A stretch of DNA of 64,000 nt from Rhizaria sp. SCN 62-66 (lineage: Eukaryota > Rhizaria, unplaced). A program made the position numbers and the translations under genes. Below the pieces are notes generated by a model. That model saw only the letters and a list, made by a program, of their open reading frames with translations, was not told the origin of the DNA and made no database searches. The stretch covers positions 124,001 through 188,000 of the forward strand of contig MEDY01000042.1 in NCBI GenBank assembly GCA_001724265.1. The letters run 5' to 3'. Shown one piece after another: positions 45,884 to 55,963 of this stretch (positions within the stretch are counted from its first letter, which is position 1; each line of letters starts with the position of its first letter).

Positions 45884-48800
45884 ATGTCGTTCGACCTCCT
45901 GACGCTTCAGAACCGCATGAAGCGCGACCCTGACGGGTACCGCGAAGGTACGTTCCTCTATTTAATACTAAACAAAGTTGTTTTGTCTCCCTACAAGTTT
46001 CTTCAGTGCTTCTCTAACCTCCGTAAGCCTCCCCTCTCTTACATCCCTCGTCATTCTCACCCACCCTCGCTCTTCGTTTCTCTGTGTCGCCAATGTGCGT
46101 TCTCTGCGCTCCCACCACAGAGTTCCTTCAGCAGACGCGCCACTTCATGTCCAATCTGCAGATCTACAAGCTGCAGCCGCTGACCAAGGCCGGCAAGAGC
46201 CAGGCGCAGGCCTCGATCTTCGACCTCGCGAGCAATAACAAGGCCAACGCGACCCCGGCGTCGCGCCGCGCTGCCGCCGCGGCCACGGCCGAGGTGGCGG
46301 ACCCGACGGCGGCGATCCAGACGCGCCGCATCCAGGAGTTTTGTTCGCTCATCTCGTTCCTGTCGCACGCGGCGCCGCTTTACAAGGCCGAGGTGACTGC
46401 GCTCAACATCCCTGGCGAGCTCTACACGCTGTTGTTTGACCACTGCGAGACTCTGGACCCCGTGCTCCGCAAGACGCTGACGCAGGCGCTGATCCTGCTG
46501 CAGAACCGCGGCATGATCCCGCGCACCGAGCTCATGCCGGCGCTGTTCCGCTGCTACCGGTGCGCCGACAAGGACCTGCGCCGCGACGTCTTCCAACACA
46601 TGATCGCCGACATCCAGAAGCTCACCAAGTCGTCCCCGTCGCAGTCAGTCGTGGGTGCGCTGCAGAAGATCGTTTTCACGATGATGAAGGACGACCACCC
46701 CGGTGTGGCGCTCAAGGCGATGCAGATTCTGGTCGAGCTGTGGCGCCGCAACACGTGGGTCTGCGAGGCCGTCGCCAACGCCATGGCAAACATGTGCTTC
46801 GGCACCAGCGATAAGCTCATCTCGGCCGCGCTGTACTACTTCCTGGGCAACTACGATATGGATGATGACGAAGAGAGCGACACGCGCAACAAGATCAAGG
46901 ACCGCAAGCAGGAGCTCGCCATCGTGGCCAGCTCACTCAAGCACTCGCGCTCCAAGATGAAGAAGGAACGCATGCTCAAGCGTGAGAGCAAGAAGCTCAA
47001 GAAGCAGGAGAAGGACCTCGAGAGCGACGACGAAGAGGACGACGAGGACGCCGTCGGCAACGCTGTCGCCAACATGAACCCTATCTCGATGGTGTACGAC
47101 CCGCAGCACTTTGTCGAGCGGCTCTTCCACAAGCTCAAGTCGTCGCGTGAGAGCTTCGCCACCCGCATGCTTATTATGGAGGTCATCTCCAAGCTCATCG
47201 GCTACCACAAGCTGCTGCTGTTTAACTTCTACCCGTTCATCCAGCGGTACCTGCAGCCGCACCAGCGCCACGTCAACGACCTGCTGGCGTTCGCAACTCG
47301 CGGCACGCACTCTCTGGTGCCGCCCGAGGTGCTGCAGCCGATGGTCAAGACGATCGCGACCAACTTCATCACGGACCGGTCGCAGCCCGAGGTGATGGCG
47401 GTGGGCATCAACGCCATTCGCGAGATCTCGGCCCGTCAGCCGCTCGTCATGTCCGAGGCGCTGCTGCACGATCTCAGTGAGTACGCGCGCCACAAGAACA
47501 AGGGCATCGTGACGGCGACGCGGTCGCTCATCTCCGTGTTCCGCCAGCTCAACCCCGAGCTGCTGCGGCGCAAGGACCGCGGTCGTGACGGCCAGCTCGC
47601 CGTTATCATCCAGCGCGGCGACGACGACATCGCCAAGCAGGCGCGCGAGGAGGCTGCCGCCAAGCTCCACTTCGGCGCCTCGACCGCGCACCGCGACATC
47701 GACGGCGCGGACCTGCTGGCGCGTGCAGGCATGCTGCGCGAGGGCCAGACGGGCGACGACAGTGACGAGTGGGAAGGAAACCACGAGTTCGAGGACGACT
47801 TCATCGCCGATAACGCCGCGCTTGAGGACGACGACGACACGCCCGATAAGCTGCCCAAGTACATGAAGAAGAAGCTCTATCACCTCAAGGGTGAGGCACG
47901 CCGCAAGTACCTTGCGCGGTTGGTCAACTCCGGCTACGCGCTGCCCGGCGGCAACACGTGGGAGAGCGCCCGCGAGCGCGGTGTCGGCGACGAGGATGAC
48001 GAGGACGAAGACGAGGTACGCTTTCATTTCAGTTATATCTCCGCAATACGGACTTCCTGAAATGTATTGTCTTTATTTTATATGTATAATTTATTATTGG
48101 TGGTTTGTTTGTAAGTTTTATTCTCACTATGTTTTATCTTTGGTGTTTCTTTTTTTTTTTTGTAGGATGGCGAGATGGACATGGACGAGATCAACCGCAT
48201 GATCGAGAGCGGTGAGCTCGAGGCCATGGAGGGCGACGACGAAGGCGATGACGACGACGACGACGATGATGACGAGGTACGTGACTCTTTATATCGACAA
48301 CAAAACTCAATATCCCTTGCTTTATTTCTCTCGGTTGACCTTGATGAGACCATGTACACTCAGCTCTGTGTGTCGCAAGATGCGTATAAACGAGAAATAA
48401 GAGTCACTATCGTATCATCGCATTATATTAGCAATCACTCACTATATTTTATAATTCTTTCCTTGTTTGCGTCGTATATCTACAATTTAGGACGGCGAGA
48501 TGGACGAGCTCGAGATCGACCCCGACCAGTTCGACCGTCTCTTCGACGGCGAGGGTGACATCCCCCTCGAGGGCGACGACATTGAGGGCGTCTTCTCTGC
48601 CGTCAGCCTCGCGGCCGAAGGCGACGAGTTCGACATGGACGGGCTCGAGGGAGACGACGACGGCGAGGGGGACGAGATCGACCTCGAGGGCGACGATATG
48701 ATGGACATGCTTGAGGGCGACGAGGACGACGGCGAGCTCGATTCCGACGCCGATGACGAGGAAGAAGAAGAGGAGGAGGTCAAGGAGGTCAAGCCCGTCA

Positions 48801-49411
48801 ACAAGCGCTCCCGCAAGACGGTCGCTTTCTCCACGGGCGACGCCAAGACCGACGCCATCGCCGCAGCCGCGACTGCCGCCGCCATCAAGGCCGAGGAAGC
48901 GAAGCAGCTGCTGCCGCCGCGCGCCGCGCTGCGCATCCTCACCCCGGCCGACTTCGCGCGCATCGAGGAGCTGAAGAAGCAGCGTCTGCTCGACGGGCTC
49001 AAGGGCCAGCGCAAGCGCCAGCGTGAAGTGCTGATCGAGGACATGGTCGAGGAGGGCCGCCGTGTCAGCGCCATTGCGGCGGGCACGTACACCGACATTC
49101 AGGCCGACGACTTTGCGAGTGTGACACGGAAGAAGAAGTTAAGCCGCGAGGAGCGCGTGGCCAAGGCGGAGGAGTCTCGCGCGGCACTCAAGCTCAACAC
49201 GCGTGGTCACAAGTTCAAGGATGCCGGACTGGGTCTGTCGAACGAGGAGAAGAGCAAGACCAAGAACTTCAAGATGATCCAGCACTCGTACCGCGTCAAG
49301 AGCAAGGCCGTGCGTGGCCGTGCCGACGCGCAGAGGACGAAGCAGAAGCACAACCAGAACATGTCCAAGATGGGCAAGAATATCAAGAAGAAGATGAGTC
49401 GCCGTGTCTGA
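45884..49411 (+). CDS. SDA1: SDA1 (SDAD1) 60S ribosome-biogenesis/export factor, four exons
   Basis: SDA1 is a nucleolar protein needed for 60S subunit maturation and export. Exons are 45884-45947, 46121-48015, 48166-48276 and 48491-49411 (TGA), 996 residues against 687 in human and 767 in yeast. The conserved start DPDGYREEFLQQTRHF is restored by splicing exon 1 to 2. The helical-repeat SDA1 core follows, with LLQNRGMIPRTELMPALFRC and HPGVALKAMQILVELWRRNT. The end has the basic, conserved MIQHSYRVKSKAVRGRADAQ and a Lys/Arg tail. The extra length comes from two acidic regions: one mid-protein near 46990-47060, and a long Asp/Glu stretch across exons 2 to 4 (about 47750-48790). Codon use is strongly GC-biased without homopolymer tracts. 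Confidence 0.93.
45948..46120 (+). other. SDA1 intron 1
   Basis: 173 bases, phase 1, GTACGT donor and CCACAG acceptor. It splits a Glu codon in YREEFLQQ. Confidence 0.93.
48016..48165 (+). other. SDA1 intron 2
   Basis: 150 bases, phase 0, GTACGC donor and a T-rich tract ending TGTAG. It lies within the acidic region. Confidence 0.9.
48277..48490 (+). other. SDA1 intron 3
   Basis: 214 bases, phase 0, GTACGT donor and AATTTAG acceptor. The next exon starts with nearly the same 15 bases as the previous exon. Confidence 0.9.
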
Positions 49412-49744
49412 GTAAGCGGATAACGTGTTTGACAACAAATCAGATCTTCGTCGTGGTCTAGGGCCATCATCTAGTATACGTAGTTATCGTTAATCGTTGA
49501 TAATAATAGTATTTTTCACAATCATTATAATATTAATCGTTTCTCTAATTCAATACATTCGATCTTTTAAGGTTCGAAATCAAACCAACCAAGTCTTCAC
49601 GATCACTTCATAAGTTGTATTGACAATGATACCAACACGGCTATAGTCGTTCACAGTCGGTGAACTCGCATGGTAAATCAAATTAGCGAGATATATCATA
49701 ATACAAAAACAAGTAAAACATTGCAATTATCTGCTATGGTTTCT
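49412..49744. other. Tail-to-tail intergenic region, SDA1 / Cys-cluster protein
   Basis: 333 bases of AT-rich DNA with the 3' flanks of both genes. Nothing else is seen. Confidence 0.6.
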
Positions 49745-52700
49745 TTAGTTGAGCTGCAACTGCGACGTCAGCCGTGCAATCTCTTGATCCTGCTCAGTCG
49801 CCAGTGCCGCGTTCACTGCAGCCACGTTGGGCATCGTCTCCACAGTCGCGGCCAGCGCACCAGCGTCATCGGCAGTCGCGGCACCCGCGGCACCCGCGGC
49901 GGCGGCTGCTTCGGCCTCGGCGTCATCCCGAGCCGCCGCCTCCGCCTCAGCCTCGGCCTCAGCGACGGCAGCCTGGTCGAAGCTCGCGATCTTAGCCTTC
50001 AACACACCGCGCTCGCGCTCGAGCTGCCGCACGCGCGCCAGCAACGCGTCGTTGCCCTTGCCGGCCGCCGCCGCAGCCGCCGCCTGTTGCTCCGCCGCAG
50101 TCTTCGCAGCGGTGAGCTGTGACTGCAGAGTGACAAGCTCGCTGCGGACCTTCGCCCGCAGCCCCTGCTTGGCGGCCGCGGCGTCGCGCCGCTGCTGCTG
50201 CTGCTGCCGCGCGTAGCTCACGGCGCGCTTGACGATGTTGTTGGTCACGGCGCTCTCGGCAGCCATCGTGCGGCGCGTGCTGAAGCTCCAGTCGACCTCT
50301 TGCTCACGGTCGCTCGCCGTCGCCGTGCGCGAGGCCAGCACGGCCTCCCAGCGGCGACGCTTCCACGCGAGCAGCGCGGCCTCGCGCTCGGCAACAAGCA
50401 CGGCCCGGTTGACCACGAACGGCACCGAGTCGCGGTCGCCATCGGCCGCATCCAGGTTGCTGTAGGCGTCGACGCGCACGCGGACGACGCCGGTGCGGTC
50501 ACCGCGGCGCGTGTGGGGCGCCGGCGCGGTCGGGTGCATCGACCTCGCCGCGAGCAAGGCGGCGGAGCGCGCGGCGGCGGCGAGGTGGTACTGTGCACAG
50601 CCGCGGGAGCAAGAGCAATAGCACTCCGCTGTCGTCGGGACGCAGGGGGCGGAGCCCACAGCGGCCGCTGCGGGGGTCGCGGAGGCCGCGGCGGTCGGGT
50701 AGCGGCAGACTTGGCCCGGGCGCGCGGCGGAATGGCCGGCGCCGCCGCAGATGCAGGTACAGGGCTCGCCGTGGGCGTAGCAGCCGTCGCTCGGGTCGGG
50801 GGCGCTGTTGTGGAGGACGTTCGCGATGCCACTTGTGTTGTACAGACTCGAGCTCGAACTGGAAGGACGAGTTGTGGCAACTGCACTTGTGACAGTGTTC
50901 GGAATAGCGCCGGAGTTGTTGTTGTAGATGCTGGACGGGAGAGGGACGCTGCTGCCGGTAACCGCGGCGGCAGGGCACTGCTGTGCAGATTTCGAGTAGT
51001 CGGCCGCCGTCTTGCGCGGGAAGCCAGGCGCGGGCGGGAAAGTGGCGAGATCAGCCGGGGTGACTGCGAGCGCGTCGCTCGCGAGAGCGCTGTACCGGCC
51101 GGAACTCATGAAACTCGTGAAAGGGGGGTTACTATAGTGATAGTTATAGATAGAGTTAGAGTTATAGCCTGGAGTAGAGTTAGCGGGAGCAGCGTTGGCG
51201 GCGGCACTGTTGTCGGCGGCGGTGGCAGAGGCAGTGCGCGCAGTTGCGGCGAGCAGCGAGGGAACGCGGTCGGGGTGGCCGTGGGCCGCGATGGCGGGGG
51301 GGTGCATCGATGACAGCGCAGCAGAAGCAGCAGAGTGACTGGGAGCAGATGGGTGACTGTGAGCCGCGTAGCCGCCTGGCGACGAGTGACCGTGAGACGA
51401 GAGGTGACCGTGGGCAGCATGGTGACCGTGAGCTGCGGGACTGTGACTATGATTGTGAGCCAGGTGACCGTGAGCAGTGATGTCAGGGTGACTGTGAGCA
51501 GCAATAGGTGACGAATAGCTATAAGAAACACCAGTCGTTAGACTACGAGCGGCAACAGTTGGAGTGTTCGGTGACACGGGGCTTAAGCGAGAGTCAGAAC
51601 TGGTAGTTAAGCTTGAAATTGAGCTATATCTAGCACTATCACTAGCAGGCGAGTTACTCTCGCTATGCTTAGCTTCCATCTCAGCCTCCACAGTTGCAGT
51701 CGCGTTCGTGGTCGCAGTCGAGGTGGCAAGCGGAGTGATCGCATCACCGCCGCCGCCGTAAGCGCCGTTACTAGCGGCAGTGTAGCGAGGAACACTCGCG
51801 TCCGTACTCGTGTCGCTTGCGGCAGCGCCTGCTGAGCTGCTAGTCGTATATGGGATGACGATTGGAGAGCCAGCGAGGGGAGCGTGCGTGTTGTCATAGT
51901 AGCTGTGGCCACTCTGCTTCGTGAAGCCGTTGCTGCTCGCCACTGAGCCAACGCCAAACCCGACGCCGACACCGCCAGAACTGGCAGCAGCAGCGGCAGC
52001 GGCGGCGGCGGCGACCGAGGGCGACAGCAGCGGCGGCGACGGCAGAGCAGCGGAGTAGACTGAGTGCACAGTACCGACGGGCGCAGCGTTAGAGCCGGCG
52101 ACGGAAGTTAGGCCGCCTGTGCCAATATAGGCCGCGCCGCTGCTGCTCGAAGTCAAGCCGCCGTGCCCGGCCATCACCGCCATCGCAGCAGCACGCGAGT
52201 TAGGTGTGCTCCCATTGCCACCAATAGCGGCCGCCTCACCCACGGTCGCCCCGCTCAGCCCGCCGTAACTGCTGCTGTTGTTGCTGTTGCTGTTGTTGTG
52301 ACGAGCTGCGCTGTTGGAGCGTTGCGAGCTATTGGTGTTATCGTAAGGTGAGAGCGTGACAAACGCGGTCTGATCCGACGGCAACGACGGGAAAACAAGC
52401 GGTCCGCCCAGAGCTCGGCACGTATAGGGCACTGACGCGTCGACGAGAGTCTGGTATTCCGGCTTATGCTCGCAGCCGCAGGCGCAGTCGTCGCAGCGGC
52501 TGCACGCGCAGTGCACGTCGCAGTTGCAGTCGCACACGGGCCGACCCGCGCGCTGCCGGCCCCGCGCCTCGGGCATCTGTGCGACTGTGCGTGCAACGTG
52601 CTTATTCTGACCGACGAAGTCCTTGGTGTAGACGTCCCGGGCCGCGGCGGCGGCGTCGGCGGTTTGCACGCGACGCACGTAGCGCGCGGCCTTAGGCGAC

Positions 52701-53278
52701 AGCTGCAGCGGGTGCTGGTGCTGCGGAAGGTAGGAAGAATGCAGCGCGGCGGGGGCGGCGGCGCGGGCGGCGGCGGCGGCGCACGCGGCGGCGACGGCGG
52801 CGGTAGACACGGGCGAGTGCTGGACAAGCCTGTCAAGCTCAGGGTTGTACCGCGGGAGCGTAGCCTTAAGCGCGAGGACCTTCTCCTGCTCGTTGTGGGT
52901 CAGCACGCCGATGTACGACTGCCGCGCGGCCGCGCCCGTGGGCTTGGGCTGGGCGGCGAGATACCGGCCCAGATCGGACTCGAGCTGGGGCAAGCGTGTA
53001 CCTGAGGCGAGGTGCGCGGGGACGGCCGTGTGCGGACGCGTGCAGTCGTGCGTAGTGTTGTAGGAACCGTGCGTCGGGTGCAGGTTCGATGTCTCGCGGA
53101 TGAACGCCGCCGACGGGGGGCCGCATTCGGAGCGGTAGTGCGCTTTGACCGAGAGGTGGGGCGCGTGGGACAGATGCGCAAGATCCGCGGCGGCGGAGTA
53201 GCTTCCTGGCGGTGCATCCACGGGGAGGGCAAAGGTGACGTGGCGGGAGCCCGCCAGGGCGGAGTCGTGGGCGGACAT
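49745..53278 (-). CDS. Unrecognised protein with Cys clusters, AHGH repeats and a C-terminal coiled coil
   Basis: I do not recognise this protein. It has 1,177 residues from the ATG at 53278 to a TAA stop. The N-terminal part has an unbiased block (FIRETSNLHPTHGSYNTTHD) and NEQEKVLALKATLPRYNPEL. A dense Cys cluster (CDCNCDVHCACSRCDDCACG, about 52470-52540) is followed far downstream by two more (CYAHGEPCTCICGG near 50750-50790 and CYCSCSRGC near 50590-50620). They suggest metal binding. The middle is Ser/Ala-rich and includes a His-rich AHGH/AHSH array (51353-51499) created by repeats of the dispersed 12-mer. The end is Arg/Glu-rich coiled coil (AREREAALLAWKRRRWEAV-like heptads, then RVRQLERERGVLKAKIASFD). 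A CACAG 3' splice site at about 53366 on the minus strand precedes the ATG in an open frame, so an upstream exon is possible. Confidence 0.7.
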   Translation of the reverse strand: MSAHDSALAGSRHVTFALPVDAPPGSYSAAADLAHLSHAPHLSVKAHYRSECGPPSAAFIRETSNLHPTHGSYNTTHDCTRPHTAVPAHLASGTRLPQLESDLGRYLAAQPKPTGAAARQSYIGVLTHNEQEKVLALKATLPRYNPELDRLVQHSPVSTAAVAAACAAAAARAAAPAALHSSYLPQHQHPLQLSPKAARYVRRVQTADAAAAARDVYTKDFVGQNKHVARTVAQMPEARGRQRAGRPVCDCNCDVHCACSRCDDCACGCEHKPEYQTLVDASVPYTCRALGGPLVFPSLPSDQTAFVTLSPYDNTNSSQRSNSAARHNNSNSNNSSSYGGLSGATVGEAAAIGGNGSTPNSRAAAMAVMAGHGGLTSSSSGAAYIGTGGLTSVAGSNAAPVGTVHSVYSAALPSPPLLSPSVAAAAAAAAAASSGGVGVGFGVGSVASSNGFTKQSGHSYYDNTHAPLAGSPIVIPYTTSSSAGAAASDTSTDASVPRYTAASNGAYGGGGDAITPLATSTATTNATATVEAEMEAKHSESNSPASDSARYSSISSLTTSSDSRLSPVSPNTPTVAARSLTTGVSYSYSSPIAAHSHPDITAHGHLAHNHSHSPAAHGHHAAHGHLSSHGHSSPGGYAAHSHPSAPSHSAASAALSSMHPPAIAAHGHPDRVPSLLAATARTASATAADNSAAANAAPANSTPGYNSNSIYNYHYSNPPFTSFMSSGRYSALASDALAVTPADLATFPPAPGFPRKTAADYSKSAQQCPAAAVTGSSVPLPSSIYNNNSGAIPNTVTSAVATTRPSSSSSSLYNTSGIANVLHNSAPDPSDGCYAHGEPCTCICGGAGHSAARPGQVCRYPTAAASATPAAAAVGSAPCVPTTAECYCSCSRGCAQYHLAAAARSAALLAARSMHPTAPAPHTRRGDRTGVVRVRVDAYSNLDAADGDRDSVPFVVNRAVLVAEREAALLAWKRRRWEAVLASRTATASDREQEVDWSFSTRRTMAAESAVTNNIVKRAVSYARQQQQQRRDAAAAKQGLRAKVRSELVTLQSQLTAAKTAAEQQAAAAAAAGKGNDALLARVRQLERERGVLKAKIASFDQAAVAEAEAEAEAAARDDAEAEAAAAAGAAGAATADDAGALAATVETMPNVAAVNAALATEQDQEIARLTSQLQLN
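51353..51499 (-). repeat. Clustered copies of the dispersed 12-mer (His-rich AHGH array)
   Basis: Four exact copies of GTGACYGTGAGC lie at 51353, 51422, 51464 and 51488, with one-mismatch copies near 51386 and 51404. On the coding (minus) strand they read Ala-His-Gly/Ser-His. This is the densest cluster in the window. Confidence 0.85.
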
Positions 53279-53651
53279 AAGGCTCGTCGGAGTCGGGAGG
53301 ACGGGGCTCGCGCGGGAGCGGGATGGGGGAAGAGAGGGTCTGTGTAGCCTGGTTGAAGAAGATGTCTGTGGAGAAAGAAAACGTATTTACAAGTGAGTAA
53401 ATTGAATCACTGTAAAACGGCAATGTGATCTATTGAGAAATTGTAGAAACACTTGCGTTGACGGAGTTTTCTGAGGTGTGGAGACAAAGAAAATCAGCTC
53501 GGTTTCGTCGCTGCCAGACTGGGCCAGTCGAGCACCGACCAGCCCGGTGGCTCCAACTTGGGGGGTCTGTGACGGCAACCTCGCACCCTTCTGACAAAGT
53601 GTGACAACATCCGTTAAACCGGCCCGCGCTTTGCACCAGGGTACATCTCGT
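53279..53651. promoter_or_regulatory. Divergent promoter region, Cys-cluster protein / RCC1-like
   Basis: 373 bases. The left part may contain the first bases of an exon of the minus-strand gene (up to about 53365). The rest is short AT-rich DNA plus a GC-richer leader to the RCC1-like gene. No clear motif is seen. Confidence 0.4.
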
Positions 53652-55963
53652 ATGTTTTCCTCCGTTGCGCGAATTAAGTCATGCTCGCGTGCGGTATCGC
53701 GTCTTTCTGGTGCGGTCAAGTCGCCTTTCGCGACAGGTCTGTCGTTGCGCCACGCCGCCGCCGCCGCGCGCGCTGCGCCCGTGCCCCGCACTGCCCCTGT
53801 CCCTGATGGCCCCACTGCGCTCCTTGCATGGGGCTCGGATAGCGCCTCCGCGCTTGGCAACGGCAGCTACGACCTCTTCCGCAGCGCAATCCGCCCTATC
53901 ATCCTGCCCCCCAACGCTTACGCCCCCGCCGCCGCCGCGTCCGTCGACTCCGCCTCTGCTGCGGACGCTCCCGGCGCTGCTGCGAGTGCAAACGCAGTGC
54001 CCACGTTTGCCGAACCCGAATCTGTGGTGGATGTTGCGACCGGCTGGTCCTCGTCGCTCGCCGTGACGTCCTCGGGCGCAGTGTACCAGTGGGGCTCGAT
54101 GGCCACTCTGCGCGACACCATCTCGGCTGCGATGTTCCGCGGACGCACGCCCAAGGTCTTCCGCGCGTTCCAGAATTTGACGTTCATGGGGCGCATGGCA
54201 AACCGGAGCAGGGCGCCGCGACCCGTGCAGATGCCGCTGTTTGGCGCCAAAACACTCGAAGACCTCGCCAAAAAGGTTGGAGACAAGCAGGTACGCAAAC
54301 CTACTATTGTACTTTATTATTTGCTGAATATACTTTATTTTTGTGTTGTATCTCTGTATTTGGCATCTAAACATATTATATTATCCTGTAAATATTATAT
54401 CTTCGTGCTATATCTTCTCAATTGCAGATGGTGCTGACTGAGAACTCGGAGTTCGACCCCGAGTCCCTGCACGTGACCCAGGTCGCCGTGAGCGCCGAGA
54501 CCTCCGCCGCGGTCACCAAGGGCGGATTTCTCTTCACCTGGTCGACCTCCGGCGACACCGTCGGCACTCTGGGCCGCGCTATCGCCGCGCCCAAGGCGCC
54601 GGCGGCGGACGACATCTCACTGGCCGAAGTCTTCGCGCGCGCGACCAACATCATCACTCTGTCCGCGTCCGCGCTGTCAGCCCCGCAGGTTGTGCCGGCG
54701 CTCATCGGCAAGCACATTACCGCCGTCGCCACGGGCTTCCACCACCTGCTCGCGCTGTCAGACGAGGGTGAGGTTTTCGCGTGCGGCAAGGTCGAGACCG
54801 GTGCTCTGGGCCTGCCGTTTGAGTTCCTGGACCGGGGCCAGGGCCGCTTCGTCGACACACCGCGCAGCGTCACGGGCGCCGTTGCCGGGTTTATGGCCGA
54901 GATCCGCGACGCCGCGCAACTGCAGCAGCTCCGCGTTGAGCAGGCCAAGGCGCGGTCCAAGGCCGACGCAGGCCGCGCGCAACATCACAACATCATCAAG
55001 AGCAAGAGCGGCGACACAGCCAATTCCGCTAATAACAATAGCGTCGCGACTGTGCAGGTGTCCGAGGCGTCTCCCTACGCGGCGGCCGACGCGGACGCCG
55101 CGGACCCGACCCAGCTACCGCGGGGCGTCATCGGCGACATCGGCAAGGTCACGGCTATCGCGGCGGGCTTCGCTCACTCTGCGTTCCTCGGCAGCGACGG
55201 CGCGGTGTGGACGTGCGGCAAGAACAGCCACGGCGAGCTCGGTTTGACCGTGGATCTGGGCGCAGACGTCGTCGATTCGGTCGATTTCAGGCTGCATTAC
55301 CTGCCGACGCGCGTCCGAGGCGCGCTAGAGGGCTACAAAGTGGTCCAGATTGCGTGCGGATATCACCACACCGCCGTGCTGACCGACAAGGGCACGGTGC
55401 TGACGTGGGGCTCGAACCGCCACGGCCAATGCGGCCGGCCGCACGAAGTCCCGACCCTCGCCACCGCGATGGGCAAGAAGGGCAAGCGAGCCGCGCACCA
55501 GGCGTTCGCGCTGCGCGTGGGCGTCGTGCGCATCCCGGGGCTCGGCCAGCCCGACCGCGAGACGGGCGTGCCCGTGACGGTCACCAGCGTCGCGTGCGGG
55601 CCGTACGACACCGCGCTCACGCTGTCTAACGGACGCGTGCTCTTCTGCGGGTCGTATCTTGATGAGAAGGGCCTGAAGCGGCCGCCGTTTGCGCTCGGGG
55701 AGTTCGACTCGCTCGCCACCACGCCGCCAGCCACCGCGGCGGAGAATATGAGCCAAGCAGTGCAGACGGCGATTGAGACAGGGGCACAGGCGGCGGCACA
55801 AGCGATTGCGACAATCTTCAGCAAGGATGCCGTGTCGCCGGCGGTGCGGGAGATGGACACGACTGCCAGTGCGGCGAGCGACGAGGGGAATAAGAGGTAT
55901 TTTGCGCAAAAGATTGTGATGGGGATTAATTATGCGTTTGCGCTTGGGAAGCCGCGCGGCTGA
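53652..55963 (+). CDS. RCC1-like beta-propeller protein, probably mitochondrial, two exons
   Basis: Exons are 53652-54290 and 54428-55963 (TGA), 724 residues. At least six RCC1-type blades are visible, each with the G(H/F)xxxAxxxxGxVxxWG pattern. Examples are VVDVATGWSSSLAVTSSG, ITAVATGFHHLLALSDEG, VTAIAAGFAHSAFLGSDG and VVQIACGYHHTAVLTDKG followed by LTWGSNRHGQCG. The first 45 or so residues (MFSSVARIKSCSRAVSRLSG...) are basic, Ser-rich and free of acidic residues, as in a mitochondrial presequence. That architecture resembles RCC1L (WBSCR16) and related mitochondrial RCC1 proteins, which act in mitochondrial translation and fusion. It lacks a nuclear localisation signal typical of RCC1 itself. 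The exact orthologue is not proven. Confidence 0.88.
54291..54427 (+). other. RCC1-like intron
   Basis: 137 bases, very AT-rich, phase 0, GTACGC donor and ATTGCAG acceptor. It joins KKVGDKQ to MVLTENSEF. Confidence 0.9.

Noticed and set aside
46933-48027. 364-codon minus-strand open frame opposite SDA1
   Set aside because: Covers the conserved SDA1 coding exon; its Leu/Val-rich sequence is the reverse complement of Glu/Lys/Asp codons.
50300-51313. 337-codon plus-strand open frame inside the Cys-cluster gene
   Set aside because: Gly/Arg-rich shadow without ATG support; the minus-strand frame is much longer and coherent.
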